A DNA stretch of 64,000 bases from Eleusine coracana subsp. coracana (GCA_032690845.1 CM064428.1:23224001-23288000), one strand, 5' to 3'; counted from the stretch's first letter, positions 1 through 12,690 are shown. Notes: generated from the letters alone by a model not told the origin. Program-made: numbers and translations.

Positions 1-339
1 CTGCACCATTAGGGTTCGGTTTTTGCTTAGATTATTTTGTTCATAACAGTTTCACCATCATCACGGTTTGTGAGACCCCAACTTCGTGAGATTCATAATA
101 CATCTGTAATTGTGTTGCATTCTTCTTTGTTCTTGCTTGTGTTCTTGATTCGCATGCAGAGATTAGCCTTCTCGGTGAGGTCAATCGTTTTAGGACGGTT
201 GATAATCAGAGTAGACGTCATGCTGCGATTGCGGGGTTTAGAACGTGTTGTTCTAAAGCCGGATCGATTTGTGTGTCGCCTCCGACCAAATCAACGTATC
301 CAGAACCTTTCGGAAGGTTGGGAACCCTTATCCACATCA
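1..339 (+). repeat. 5' LTR, 3' portion
   Basis: Matches 6852-7190 base for base in length and ends in CACATCA directly before the primer-binding site. About 580 bp of its start are outside the window. Confidence 0.92.
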
Positions 340-341
340 AG

Positions 342-353
342 TGGTATCAGAGC
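342..353 (+). promoter_or_regulatory. Primer-binding site (tRNA-iMet type)
   Basis: TGGTATCAGAGC, the usual complement of the initiator methionine tRNA 3' end in plant retrotransposons, two bases after the 5' LTR. Confidence 0.93.
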
Positions 354-1583
354 TTCAGGTGCACCACTAGGTTTGCACTACCCTTAGTTAATTTCGTTTT
401 GTGTTCATCCTATCGTACACAGAAAAGCCCAAAAAAATTTTCCCTCCGCCGAAAATCACGTGTTTAGCCTCTGCATATTTCAATTTTAGAGTCCGTAATG
501 TTGATTTTGTGCCCTAGTTCTTGTTTAGTTGCTGGTTTAGTTTGTGTTTTTGTCGTCAGTAGTGTTTTCCTCGCAACCCTAGCCGCCATCCCCTTCACCA
601 TCCTCTGTTTTGTTGGCTTTTTGTGCTAGGGTTGATTGATCGACACACCTAGCCTAGTCCCACCCTAATCCCACCCTAAACATACCATCCACACCCCGGA
701 CCAATCCCCATAAATTTCACTTTTCGCTGCCTCCACGCCACAAAAAAAAATCCTACCCGATTCCAAACCCGACCCCAAACCCGACTCGGGTTTCTAGAAA
801 ACCGACTCCGATCCCCCTTCGGTAAAACGGGCATAACTTTTCGCTCGGTTGTCTGTTTTGGCTGAAACTTTTACAGGAGATTCTTGACTCAAAGTTGAGC
901 ATACGACCATTGTGCCCTCATCAAAAAATTCAAAAAAAAAATCAGGAAGATAAAGAAAAAATTGATTTAAGTTTAAACCCGACGTTTTCTGCAACTTCAC
1001 GATTTTCTGTAGGCCACATCCTACCTCTGTTTGAGCTGAAATTTTCTATGGATTCTCCCCCATTGTTAGTGAGTTGGATAAAAATATCAAAAAAATAAAA
1101 TAAAATAAACGAAATTTGGGATTTCTACTAGTGCTACATCTAGCCCCCTGAAATTTCTGGATTTGGCTGTTTTGCACTTAGCCGCCTGTTATCGCCAGTG
1201 TGCCTTTGTCTCCTTGTTTCTACTTTGCTATCACTACTGTTCTAGGACATATTTGGACCAGCAACTAGGGACAAGTTACTTGGGCACTTATTCAGCTTTA
1301 CTATCTGTTTTTGATTTGTGTGCCACTTATATATATATATTTGGCCTTCCTAGCTCTACATATTTCTTCTGGACAGCACATAGGTTCTTTTGTGACCCTT
1401 GCAATCGTGGAACACACCTCCCTGGTATCCTTTGTTTTGCTTTTCAGAACTTTGTAAGAGCTTTGTAAGGAGTGCCCTTTTGCTGTGTTGAGAGGCACCA
1501 CTGCTTAGCTGTTTTGTAGGGATAACCTTCACTGTTTGTTTCATGTTTTGGTGTTTGTGATGGTAGGAAGTGACGACAGAGAG
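354..1583 (+). other. Retrotransposon untranslated leader
   Basis: About 1.2 kb between the primer site and the gag start. No coding sequence recognised; short A-rich and T-rich tracts only. This is the expected place for the packaging and dimerisation signal, but no specific structure was identified. Confidence 0.6.
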
Positions 1584-3001
1584 ATGGCTTCACCCTCACA
1601 ATTTGCTGAGTGTGTGAGCCAAGAGCAGCTCCAGAAGGCTTTACAGGCTGCTCAGAGTGATTTGGCAGAGACGATCACTAGAGCCATTACTGATGCGGTC
1701 AGCAAGCTTCACATTGGAGAAAGCATTGAGCGGTTGGAGAAGTGGGTCTCTAAGTTAACCGATTAGGTTGTCGCATTGGAGACCGCTCCCAAAACCAACA
1801 ATATGAACACCAATAACACCAACAACGATGTTGAAGACGTCCATGATGAAGACTTGGTGTATAAGGCTGATGGCATCGTGGATAGGTCAGCTACAAGGAC
1901 CGCATGATTACGACATCGTTTGCAACATAATAATCAAGGTATGGGTGGTTTCCATAACTACAATCGTCGTCCACATGGTAACTATGCCTCAGATGACCCG
2001 TATGCTAAAATTAAGTTTTCAATTCCTTCGTTCTCGGGTCAGTATGATGGTGATGTTTATCTTGATTGGGAGATGACTGTAGAACAAAAATTTAATGCCC
2101 ACCTTGTTCCTGAACAACATAGAGTTAGACAAGCCACTAGTGAGTTTAAGGACTTTGCTATTGTTTGGTGGAGTGGTCTAGCTGCTGAAACTGATTTGCC
2201 TACTACTTGGGAAGAACTTAAGGTAGCAATGCGTGATCATTTTGTTCCTCCTTTTTTTTATAGAGAGATTCATAATAAACTGCAGCATTTAGAACAAGGA
2301 GATAAAACTGTTCAGGAGTACTTTAGTGAGCTTCAGAAGAGTTTGATTCGTTGTGCTGTAGTTGAAAAAGCAGAGGATCAGATTTGTCGCTTTTATTTTG
2401 GTTTAAGAAAAGAAATTTAGGACATCCTTGAATATAAAGAATATTATACCCTCACCCAGTGTTTCCAGTATGCTATGCTTGCAGAGAAATAATCACAGGG
2501 ACTTTTCCAGGCTTTCGAGGAGTACAGCAAGTCAAGGAACTCCTACCCCCTATGCTCGATGGGGACTTCGAGCTGCCCAGACCATCTTTCCGGTCGCCCC
2601 CACCAGCAGCTATGAAGGGAACCAATGTTGTTTCTGCAGCCCCAAGTTCAGCCCCTGCACCTTCTACGTGCTCAGGTAATATTTCTGTGCAGGTACCAGC
2701 TAGTAGTGCCTCCTCTGTTGCTTTAACAGGGCGCACTACAGGGATTCAGTGCCACCACTGCCATGGACTTGGTCATGTGCAGAAAGATTGTCCAAGTAGG
2801 CGGGCATATGTGGCGACTGACGATGGCGGTTACATGAGCACCTCCAATGTGGAGGATGAGGAGGAGGACGACGCTGCCACCAGTAGTGACCTCATCCTTG
2901 GAGGCGGAGACACCATAGGATACATGAACATTATTGTTCAACGTGTCCTTAGCACACAAGTTCATCAGCCCGAGACGATGCAGCGCCACAACTTGTTCTA
3001 G
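1584..3001 (+). pseudogene. gag: gag (capsid and nucleocapsid), broken
   Basis: The likely start is the ATG at 1584 (MASPSQFAECVSQEQLQKAL). A stop lies at 1764-1766 and a second soon after. The retrotransposon gag domain is readable at 1920-2420 (core FSGQYDGDVYLDWE and WEELKVAMRDHFVPP). A +2/-1 frame change near 2420-2459 moves the reading into the frame used by pol. A CCHC zinc knuckle CHHCHGLGHVQKDC is at 2750-2791, followed by an acidic stretch and a stop at 2999-3001. Gag packages the RNA. The frame change could in principle have been a programmed shift, but with two upstream stops decay is more likely. Confidence 0.88.
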
Positions 3002-6000
3002 ATTTTTTTCGTCATCAAGAACCACCGAGCACGTGTCATCATTGATGGAGGGAGCTGCAATAACTTAGTGAGTTCTGATGTGGTCAACAAGCTTGCTTTG
3101 ACCACACGTCCACATCCACATCCGTACTACATTCAGTGGTTAAACGACTCTAGCAAAGCTAAGGTAATACAAACTTGCAGAGTTCCTTTTTCCATTGGTT
3201 CTTATGTGGATACTGTTGATTATGATGTAGTACCCATGCAAGCATGTTCACTTTTATTGGGTAGACCTTGGTAATTTGATAATGATGCTGTACACCATGG
3301 TAGAAGTAACAAGTACACTTTTATGCATAAAGGAACTAAAATTACTTTGTTACCAATGACCCCTGCTGAAATTGTACAAGCTGATTTAGAAAGAGCTGCT
3401 AGTTTGAAAAATAAAGGTCCTGAAATTCAACATGTTAATTCTAATTCTACACCTAGTAATGTTAATGATTCTTTAAATTCTAAGGGTGCTGGAATTAAAT
3501 TACAAGGTCGTTCATGTCTTGCAACAACATCTGAGCTTGCTGAAATTTCTGATAATGATGATATTTGCTATGCTTTGATAAGCAAAGAAACTTTGTTTTC
3601 GCTTGATGATATTGCTTCTAGTGCTTTGCCTCCTGCTGTCACTAACCTTTTGCAGGAGTATGAGGATATTTTTTCAGCTAAGATACCCCCGAGATTGCCA
3701 CCTTTGAGAGGGATTGAGCATCAATTTGATTTGATTCTGGGTGCTACTTTGCCAAACCGTGCTGCTTATAGGACCAACCCTGAGGAGACTAAGGAGATAC
3801 AACGACAAGTTCAAGACCTTTTGGATCGTGGGTATGTTCGTCAATCACTTAGTCCTTATGTTGTTCCTGTACTTTTGGTTCATAAGAAAGATGGTACTTG
3901 GCGTATGTGTGTAGATTGTAGAGCCATTAATAATATTACTATTAGGTATCGTCATCCTATTCCTAGTCTAGACGACAACCTTGATGAGTTATGTGGTGCT
4001 ATAATTTTCACTAAAATTGATTTGCGTAGTGGCTACCATCAAATTAGAATGAAACTTGGAGATGAATGGAAAACAGCTTTCAAAACCAAATTTGGATTAT
4101 ATGAGTGGTTAGTAATGCCTTTTGGTTTAACTAATGCACCTAGTACTTTCATGCGCTTGATGAATGAGGTTTTAAGAGCTTTCATTGGCAAATTTGTGGT
4201 AGTTTACTTTGATGATGTCTTGATTTATAGCAAATCCATAGATGAACATATGAATCATTTGCGTGCTATTTTTGATGCTTTACAAGATGCACGTTTATTT
4301 GGTAACCTTAAGAAGTGCACCTTTTGCATGGATCGAGTATCTTTTCTTGGCTATGTTGTGACTCCACAGGGAATTGAGGTGGATGAGGTGAAGATTGAAG
4401 CCATAAAGATCTGGCCTGTACCAAAAACTATCACAGAGGTGAGGAGTTTTCTTGGTCTTGTAGGTTTCTACCGCCGCTTTGTCAAAGATTTCAGCACCAT
4501 TGCTGCACCTTTGCATGAGTTGACAAAGAAGGGCGTTATTTTCCATTGGGGTAAGGTATATCATGAGTCTTTTGATGCTTTGAAGGATAAACTTACACAT
4601 GCACCATTGCTGCAATTACCTAATTTTGATAAGATTTTTGAGCTTGAATGTGATGCTAGTGGTATAAGCATTGGTGGTGTTTTGATGCAAGATAGTAAAC
4701 CTGTTGCAAACTTTAGTGAGAAAATTACTAGGCCTGTTTTGAATTACTCCACGTATGATAAGAAATTGTATGCACTTGTACGTTGTTTAGAGACGTGGCG
4801 TCATTATTTGTTGCCCAAAGAATTTGTTATTCATTCTGATCATGAATCACTTAAGTATATTCGTTCTCAATGTAATTTGAACCGTAGACATGCTAAATGG
4901 ATTGAGTTTATTGAGTCTTTTCCTTACATTATTAAACATAAGAAAGGGAAGGATAATGTGATCGCTGATGCTTTATCTAGGCGCTATACTTTATTGTCTC
5001 AACTTGATTGTAGAATTTTTGGACTTGAGGTAATTAAAGAACAATATGCTGCTGATGTTGATTTTAAGGATGTATTGCTGCATCGTAAAGAAGGTCGTGC
5101 ATGGAATAAATTTGTGTTGAATGATGGATTCTTGTTTAGAGCTAACCGCCTATGCATTCCAGTTGGTTCTGTTTGTCTTTTGTTGTTACAGGAGGCGCAT
5201 GGAGGTGGATTGATGGGTCATTTTGGTGCCAAGAAGACAGAGGATATTTTGACCACACACTTCTTTTGGCCAAGGATGAGGAAAGATGTTGAGTGCTTTG
5301 TTGCTCGCTTCACTACATATCAAAAAGCTAAGTCTCGCTTGAATCCACATGGTTTATACATGCCACTTCCTGTTCCTTCTATTCCTTGGGCGGATATTTC
5401 TATGGACTTTGTTTTAGGACTGCCTAGGACTAAGAGGGGGAGTGATAGTATTTTTGTTGTTGTGGATAGATTTTCTAAGACGGCACACTTTATACCATGT
5501 CATAAGACTGATGATGCTAGTTATATTGCTGATCTCTTTTTCAAAGAAATTGTACGTTTGCATGGTATGCCTTCTACTATTGTTTCAGATTGTGATGCAA
5601 AATTCTCGAGTCACTTTTGGCGCACGCTTTAGAATAAGTTGGGTACAAAGTTGTTGTTTTCTACAACCTGTCACCCACAAACTGATGGACAAACTGAGGT
5701 GGTGAACCGCACTTTGGGTACTATGTTGAGAGCTATTTTGAAGAAAAATTTAAAGCAATGGGAAGAATGTTTGCCTCATGTTGAGTTTGCATATAATCGG
5801 GCAACACATTCTACTACCAAGGTAAGTCCTTTCAAGGTAGTGTATGGTTTTGTTCCCTGTACTCCACTTGATATACTTCCTCTACCTATTCATGAGAGAA
5901 TTCATGTTGATGCTAAGGAACATGCTGAATTTATTTTGGAAATGCATGAGACCACTAGACTTAGCATTGAAAAGATGAATGACAAGTATAAAATTGCTGG

Positions 6001-6271
6001 TAGTAAAGGTAGAAAAGAAGTAAAACTTGATGTAGGAGATTTAGTATGGTTACACTTGAGAAAAGATAGATTTCCAGATTTGAGAAAGTCTAAATTAATG
6101 CCTAGAGCTGATGGTCCTTTCAAAATAATTGAGAAGATTAATGATAATGCATACAAACTTGAGTTGCCTCCCAAGTTCGGGGTTAGTCCTACGTTTAACA
6201 TTTCAGATTTGAAACCATACTTGGGAGAAGAGAATGAGCTTGACGACTCCACTTTAAGAGGGGGAGGATGA
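3002..6271 (+). pseudogene. pol: pol: protease, reverse transcriptase, RNase H, integrase (broken)
   Basis: One frame throughout, with stops at 3272-3274 and 5630-5632. Protease: motif IIDGGSCNN near 3040-3066. Reverse transcriptase: about 3790-4300, with YFDD at 4205-4216. RNase H: about 4630-4980 (FELECDASG, then VIADALSRR). Integrase: an N-terminal zinc module in which both cysteines are lost (ARFTTYQKAK, where relatives have C in both places), then the catalytic core with first D in ISMDFVLGLP, second D in IVSDCDAKF and E in GQTEVVNR. The C-terminal part ends in SPTFNISDLKPYLG. Each of the two stops sits where relatives have a normal residue. The protein would make and integrate the cDNA copy, but this copy cannot encode it whole. 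Confidence 0.92.
6255..6268 (+). promoter_or_regulatory. Polypurine tract
   Basis: AAGAGGGGGAGGA immediately before the TG that opens the 3' LTR; this primes plus-strand DNA synthesis. The length of its G run also sets whether the pol frame continues into the LTR. Confidence 0.88.
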
Positions 6272-7190
6272 TGAGTACATCACTCCTAAGGATACATGCA
6301 ACACTCCTCCAATTCTGGACTTGTAAGGTCCAATGACTAGAGCTCGTGCACGACGACTAAATTTAGAGGTGAGCTCATTCCTACGTTCTTCATTATATGT
6401 CACTTTTGAGAATGGTTTGCCACCTAATGATTATATTGTAATTAGGAACCATGGAGAGGATTAGGAGATGATGGGAGAAGGACATGGAGACGTGGAGGAC
6501 CAGCAAGTACGTGGAAGCCAAGGTGGAGGCCCAACCAAAACCGACTTCGAGTCTGTTTTGAGGCTTAGGACCAGTCTGCACTAAAACGGATGCCCAGGAC
6601 GCATACGGACTCGGATTTGGATGTTCTACATGTGCACAGAAAGATAAGAAGAAGTCCTTTCCAATGCCGCTGGTCTCATATCAAAATTCATGCTGAGTCA
6701 TCGGTAATTGTCGAAACAATAAAGGGTCCACAATCTGTTTCGATGTTGCGTCTCCTGTTTTTGGCCTTTGGGCTTTGTATCTAGTTGAGCCCAATTAGAG
6801 GCACGTCCAGAGGGTCTTGCACGACCCTAGGGTCTTCATATACAGCCACCGCTGCACCATTAGGGTTCGGGTTTTGCTTAGATTATTCTGTTCATAACAG
6901 TTTCGCCGTCATCATGGTTTGTGAGACCCCAACTTCGTGAGATTCATAATACATCTGCAATTGTGTTGCATTCTTCTTTATTCTTGCTTGTGTTCCTGAT
7001 TCGAAGGCAAGGATTAGCCTTCTCGGCGAGGTTAATCATTTTAGGACGGTTGATAACCAGAGGAGACATCGTGCTACGATTGCGGGGTTTAGAACATGTT
7101 GTTCTGAAGCCGGATCGATTTGTGTGTCGCCTCCGACCAAATCAACATATCCAGAACCTTTCGGAAGATCAGGAACCTTTGTCCACATCA
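6269..7190 (+). repeat. 3' LTR (922 bp), with a coding tail
   Basis: Opens TGATGAGTACATCAC and ends CACATCA. Bases 6267-6464, one frame off from the pol stop, read DDEYITP, then a stop at 6324-6326, then GPMTRARARRLNLEVSSFL to a stop at 6462-6464. This looks like the pol C-terminal tail that in CRM-type elements runs into the LTR, separated here by a one-base change in the G run. The sequence CATATACAG near 6837 is the best TATA-like candidate just before the transcribed part. Confidence 0.85.
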
Positions 7191-9243
7191 GAGACGGCCC
7201 GAGGCTAACTCTCCATCGCGCGGGATGCTGCACGTGATGGTGTCAGTGGGCTTAGGTCCCTGTCTTTAAGCGGTGCGCTGGCGCCCTGCTATGAATAGCC
7301 TCGAGCTTGTTGCCTGGGCAGGGTATCCGAGGACATGGCCCAGCTCGGCTATTTAAGGACGCGGCTGGGTTTCGTGTCGCTTCACCATCAAGCCTAAGGT
7401 TCACACACCAAGCTCCCGGACGCCCGAGATGAGAGTAGCTCCCGCTTAGTTGACCGTTGTCTTCATGGCTTCCGAGTGTGATGATGCCTCTCGCAGTGAA
7501 GACGGGGATGGAGATTTGCTGGCAATAAATTCTGAATCGTCCCGACATGGCCACCTCGTCGACTGTGAGGAGGTTGGCTTGACTTCAGTTATGTCCTCCC
7601 CTTGCTTAGGAGAGGAGGAGATAAAGGGGACCACGCATGGTAGGTTTCCATGGCTTATTAGGTCCCATCATGTTTGTTCTTGGCTACATCTGTAGGAGCG
7701 GGGTCTAGAAGAGGCGTCGGACCAGGTTCCCTACTGGCGTAAGGGCCCTTAGTCCTAAGAGGCAGCTCCAGCAACAGCCATACGGTGCGGCCGAGCTGCT
7801 CGTCTTCCTCGTTGGGGGAAAAGGCTGATCTCATATAAGGGCATCTTTCTCCGATGACAAGCATTGCAGGTGCTTCACCTCGTATGTACCCGCCAAGGTG
7901 CGGGGACTTCTTCTTCCACTGTAACAGGCCCCTAGGGTCGATTCTTTTTTCTTATTTTCTTTGTTTTCGAGCCGTCAGGATCACCTTTGTAAAGAGGGGA
8001 GAGAGGAAGAGAGTTTTGTATGAGTCGGCCTGTCATGGCGTCGTTTGAGGAATAATGGACTGTGACCCCGCCGTTTGGTATCGTTTGGTGATGCCGACCC
8101 TCGCGTCCCCGCTTGATGTGGAAAGATCGGTCGAGGGGTCATTTCGAATTTTTTGTTTTCTCCTTCTGTGTCACGTTCGTGGGATGGAAGATAGAGCCGG
8201 GCCGTGCTTTTGCCTTGGTGGCTGAAACACGCTTGCTCTGTGAGCTGCTATCGGGTTCGTTCGAGTGAGACCCTAGGTTCCCCGTTGACGGGGTCCCAGT
8301 GGACCAGCTGGTGGTCGATCTCATAAATCCGTCTTTCTGACTCGACTGGCTGTCACAAGCATTCAATAGGTCGCGATGGCTAGCTGCCTCTCTTCAGGGA
8401 GATATTAAGAGACGAGTGGGAACGGGACTCAAACGCTACTCCGTTATGCCCATGACCCTCGGGGGAAGGGTATTGGCCGCTAGGTGCGCCCATCGCTCGT
8501 GCCCCTTGCTCCGTCATACGTCCTCGGCGGCTGTCGAATCCCTTTGTTAGACCAGCCTTAGAACCGTAACGCCACCAGGCCGTCGAGGCAGTTTATAGCC
8601 CTTATCCCGCATTACCGGTGCCGCTTGCCCCACGACAGGGTCGTGCAACTTGTCTCGTGCCTCCTTTGTTCTCGCTCACCGGGAAACTTGACTTGGCATG
8701 GTCCGGTCGGCGGGATCAAGACGCCCTACCTGTTTCAGGGCACGAAGTGTGGCGTAGGACTTGGATAGGCCTTGCATGGCCGGCCCCACCCCGCGGGTAA
8801 ATAGGAAGCGGTTGGACGGAAGTGATTTACCTAGCCCTTGTGTCGTGCTGGTCCTAGGTGAATCGTGCGGTCGTTCCACCTCCCATGTCGCGGCAATAGA
8901 GGGGTGCTTTTTCTACCGTCGCGGAACCAGTGGTGGGGCCTGTGATGCATGGAGCCGTTTGCAGGAACCGAGGAGTTTTCGGCGTGGTGGGTGAGTGAAG
9001 TTACGGAACCACGTGGAACACTGAGCCCGCGCATGCGCGGATTGGGAAGTTAAGAGGCTCTTTACCTGGTGGGCGACAGGCGGATTTCTTGTAGTCTGTT
9101 TCGATCGTGCATGAGGTGCGAATCTCCTATGTAAGCCTTCTGATGCCGAGTCCTCCATTTTCCTTCCGCTCGCTTCGCCTCCATGGTTTCGCCTACCCTA
9201 TAGCTTTCCTTTCGCTCTCCTATGCCGTCGTATTGCCACCACC
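7191..9243. other. No gene seen; probable 3' LTR or untranslated part of the Tat-type element
   Basis: GC-rich, with no protein domain on either strand. It lies where the 3' LTR of the minus-strand Tat-type element would be. CTATTTAAGGACG near 7349 is a TATA-like site. I could not find both LTR ends or a second copy, so the boundaries are open. Confidence 0.4.
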
Positions 9244-10144
9244 ATGTCGGTCTTCTCGCGGTCCACAGTGATGAAGAAGGAGCTTGAGGGGCTCGTCCAA
9301 GTCAGGCTCCTTGCGCCCCTTACTGCGGCAGTGGAGTGGATCGTACTGGGGAATGAGCCACGACCGTAGCCCTCCAGGGGTTATGTGGTCTCGTTCATCC
9401 CCTTCCACGAACGGGGGTTGGGTAGGCCGGCGCATGACTTCCTCAGGGCACTGCTCTACCACTACGGGGCGGAGCTGCAGTACCTGAACCCCAACGGGAT
9501 CAAGCACATCTCGGCCATCGTTGCCTTGTGTGAGGGGTTCCTCGGCATTGCGCCCTACTTCAACTTGTGGTGCTACTTCTTCCTCACCGTCTGCATCAGG
9601 TGCATGGGGATTCGCCTTCGCCACGACCGCGTGGGCTGGTACATTCAGATGCTCACCCCGACCACCCACTCAGGGTGGCATAAGAGGTGGTTCTACCAGC
9701 GCAACGAGGAGTCGCACCCCTCCCTGAGTACACTGGGCGCGACATCGTTCAGGCCCCGACTTGTTGGAAGTTTGGGATGGGGAAGAATGGGATGAAGTGG
9801 ATCGGGAGCGCGCTCGCCTCCATCGCCCACCTGAAGGAGCTGGGGCTCGATGGCGCAGGGGTCATCGGATGGTATCACCAGAGGTGGTTTGCGCCGCTAG
9901 GTTATCGCAATCTCCCAATGTTCCTCGTCGACGGCGATAGTCGCAAGGTGTCAGGCAACATGATGGTGGAGGAGTTGCTGCCCGATGCCGAAGTGGGGAA
10001 ACGGGTGAAGGCTGCCCTGGGCTCGTCCATGTCGGCTTGGCCCATTCCGGGTGCTCCGTCGATTCGCCTTGATCCGCAAGCAGTCGATGTGGTAAGGATT
10101 CGTGCTCTCTTTCCTTCTGTCCATCCCTGTTATGGCTTGTGTTT

Positions 10145-10213
10145 AGTCCCAATGGGTGAGTCTAATCTCCCTTCTATTTTCCTTGCACTTAGTCCCAATG
10201 GGTGAGTCTAATC
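10145..10213 (+). repeat. Short direct repeat inside the probable first intron
   Basis: The stretch TAGTCCCAATGGGTGAGTCT occurs twice, about 45 bases apart. It lies between the GTAAGG donor near 10091 and the next coding stretch near 10239. It duplicates a GTGAGT sequence that itself resembles a splice donor. Confidence 0.6.
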
Positions 10214-10954
10214 TAGACCACCGTTCTCCGACTATCGGAGTTGGTGGCGGATCAGACCGCCAACCGTTTCAAGGACGTGGCGCAGAGGGAGGCCAAAAAG
10301 GAGGTGAGGAAGAAGAAGGATGCTGACATTCACGCCAAGCTCGAGAAGGAGGAGAGATTGCGATGGTGCCAGCCGCTGCGAGAGATGGTGCGGCGTGGTG
10401 AAAACCCAAACACCCCATCGACTGCATCGATTGAGGAGGAGGACTCCGACGACTTGGAGTATTTGAGCGGGTTTGAGGATTCCGCCGGGGACGATGATGC
10501 CGACGATGAGGAGTACGTCGGTGATGGCAGTGACAACGATGACGATGATGATGACAATGACATCCTTGGTTTCGATGCCGGCCTCGCGGCCAGCCTTAGC
10601 TATGTGCCTTTCGCGCAGCCGTCCCTGGGAATGGGGTCATCTCTGGTCTCATCGGCCTCTGCCGGCTCGATTGCGCTGAGTCAGTCCGGGTCGGTTGAAA
10701 GTCTGCGGACGTTGGCGTCAGTCGGGCATGTCCCTGTCGCGCCGGTCCCGGCAACCGGTTCCCCCATCCAGGGGGTGGTGGTGTCGGCATGAGTCAAGAC
10801 GCTGGTCGCGGTTGGTACAGCCTTTGAGAAACGCCCTCGAAAGGAGCAGGGGCGCGATGACACGCCCTTCGAGAAGCACCGGGCCCTAGGCCAGGACCCT
10901 CGCTGTCCGAAGCTGAACATCATGAAGCAGTTGAAGGTGGGTGCCGCGGGGGAG

Positions 10955-11150
10955 CGCGGATGCGTGATACGGCTGTCCGTGCCACCGAGGAGGCACAGGT
11001 GCGCGACACCGCGGCTGCCGTTGCAGAGGAAGCGCAGGTGTGATGCCACCGCCACCACTGCGAGGGAGGCGTGGGTGCGCGATGCTGCTGCCGCTGTTGA
11101 GGAGGCGTGAGCGCGCGACACCGCCGCTATTGCGGCGGCCAGGGCGGTCC
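10955..11150 (+). repeat. Alanine-rich coding tandem repeat, about 42 bp x 4
   Basis: Four imperfect units translate as variants of VRDTAAAVAEEAQ (VRDAAAAVEEA, ARDTAAIAAA and so on). The 14-residue period suggests a helical or coiled-coil rod within the antisense ORF. Two units now hold TGA codons. Confidence 0.65.
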
Positions 11151-12201
11151 CGGTGGTGGCTGCAACTTCCACGGCGATCGAGGCTGCCCTGGGCGTGACC
11201 CTAGCGGGTGTGACAATGTGCGGCGGTGAAGAGGTTGCTGCCCCGGCCCGTACCGACATGAGGGACTTCGCCCTAATCGCCGCGGGGCTCGTTGCAGATG
11301 CCCTCGGTCGCGAGGTCTCACCCCTTTCGGCCAAGGGGCACGCGTTGCTTGAGGGCGAGCTCCGGTCGATGGACGACCTGTGCAGCCTCGCCAAACTCCG
11401 CGTCCTCGCCGCCTGTCGAGCGTTGTGACCCGAGTGTGAGACCTCGGCTGCGGCGTCCCAACGGAGTAGGACCTCAGGACGCGAGTGTCCGAGTTGGAAG
11501 CCTTTCTGGAACAGGCTGGCAGGGTGGCAGATGACCTTGCCCTCATTCGAAGGGAGCGGGATGAGGCTGTAGTGCGGGCTGCATCCGGCACCGAGGAGAT
11601 CAGCAGGCTGTAGCTGGAGCTGTAGTAGGAGAAGCAGCGCCGCGAGGGGGTGGAAAAGGCGGCTCAAGACTCTGCCACGACCGCAGCTAACCATCTGTCG
11701 CAGCTACAGAACTCTTGTAAGAGGGAGGAAGGTAAGATTTTTTTCGTGTCTCCTTACCTTCTCTTGTTCCGCTTTTGTTTGTTTTGTTGACTCTGGTGGA
11801 TTCGAACATATCTTGGGTCCAGGATGGCAGTGGTCGAGGGCTCGCTCCATCAGGAAGTTGAGGTGGGAGGCGCGCTTCACGCTCTGATGGGTCGGGCCGC
11901 ACGAGAGCTTCAAGTGGATCTCCCTCCTGACGTCGCACCTGTCGAGCTGGTCGGGTGGCTGATAGAGGCAGGACGCGAGTGGATTCGACAGGGCGTGCAC
12001 TTTGGTGTGTGTCTTGCCTTCAGCGTGCTGGCCACTCACTTCGACTTGGTCAAAGCTGATTTCGAGGCCCTGACCTTGGGCCACATCGAAGGCCATACCC
12101 CTGAGCTGGTGGAGGCAATCCGGGTGCGTACTGCCCCCCACGCCGACACCCTGGCCCACGCGCACGAGGAGGAGGTGCTTCCTAGAGGAGAGGAGAATTA
12201 G

Positions 12202-12690
12202 TCAGTAGTCGTTTTTAGTTGTTTTGATTACTTTAGTAGGTCGTCGTGCCCATGTAATAATTTAGGTTTGAACTGGTGGTCATTTAGTTTCGTTGGCCCA
12301 TGGTGGCCCTAAACAGTTTTAATTTGTATTTAGTTTGTTTGAAGTGTTGGACCTCCACCTCTCCTGTTTTGATCCACGAAGCTTGAGCCCCCGTGCCCTT
12401 TGAGGTTTGGTCTCATCGGTGGTCACCATTGTCATGGCCGTTGGGGCTAGCATGACGTTGCGCTGCCTGACCAACTCGACCACGGACCTGCATGGTTCGA
12501 GGCTTACTTCGCTTATCGCCACAATGAGTTTCAAGGTTCAACACATCTACGACTTTTTCTCAAAAAGAAGAAAAAATGCAGTGCCATGCGCCCTGTTGTT
12601 GTAGCCCCTGAGTGACGCACGTCCCCTCTTGGAGGGGTCGGGTGTCTCTTAAGAGCGAGCGAGGCGTGCGAGGGTTCACGAAATGGAAAG
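12202..12690. other. Spacer between antisense ORF and integrase
   Basis: No convincing coding sequence on either strand. It probably holds the 3' untranslated ends of the two convergent transcription units. I see no LTR boundary here. Confidence 0.4.

Larger units (their letters stand above)
1..7190 (+). mobile_element. Ty3/gypsy LTR retrotransposon, chromovirus, CRM-like (5' LTR cut by window edge)
   Basis: Order seen: partial 5' LTR, initiator-Met-type primer site, gag with a CCHC knuckle, protease, reverse transcriptase, RNase H, integrase, polypurine tract and 3' LTR. The 5' LTR remnant (1-339) aligns without net gaps to 6852-7190 of the 3' LTR; I count about 28 differences by eye (about 8%), mostly transitions, so the copy is old. 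Coding DNA carries a frameshift and several stop codons, so it is non-functional. A short reading frame crosses the 3' LTR start, an arrangement known in the CRM clade of chromoviruses. The CRM assignment is inference. The 5' target duplication lies outside the window; the 3' one would be GAGAC at 7191-7195. Confidence 0.9.
9244..12201 (+). pseudogene. Antisense ORF of the Tat element, Transposase_28-like, multi-exon
   Basis: Starts at the ATG at 9244 (MSVFSRSTVMKKELEGLVQ), with a stop at 9367-9369. The conserved block follows at 9385-9720: VVSFIPFHERGLGRPAHDFL, then LNPNGIKHISAIVALCEGFL and APYFNLWCYFF. This is typical of the Pfam family called putative gypsy-type transposon (Transposase_28). 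A frame change near 9715 leads to WIGSALASIAHLKELGL and LPMFLVDGD. A probable intron starts at the GTAAGG near 10091. The next exon (about 10239 on) has a basic helix, a long acidic run (about 10430-10570), a stop at 10790-10792, then alanine-rich repeats and coiled coil. A second intron is 11732-11822, and the last exon ends at 12201. The role of this family is unknown. Confidence 0.75.

Noticed and set aside
10241..10792. Acidic low-complexity ORF as a separate host gene
   Set aside because: Same strand, frame context and domain order as the Tat antisense ORF; it is an exon of that.
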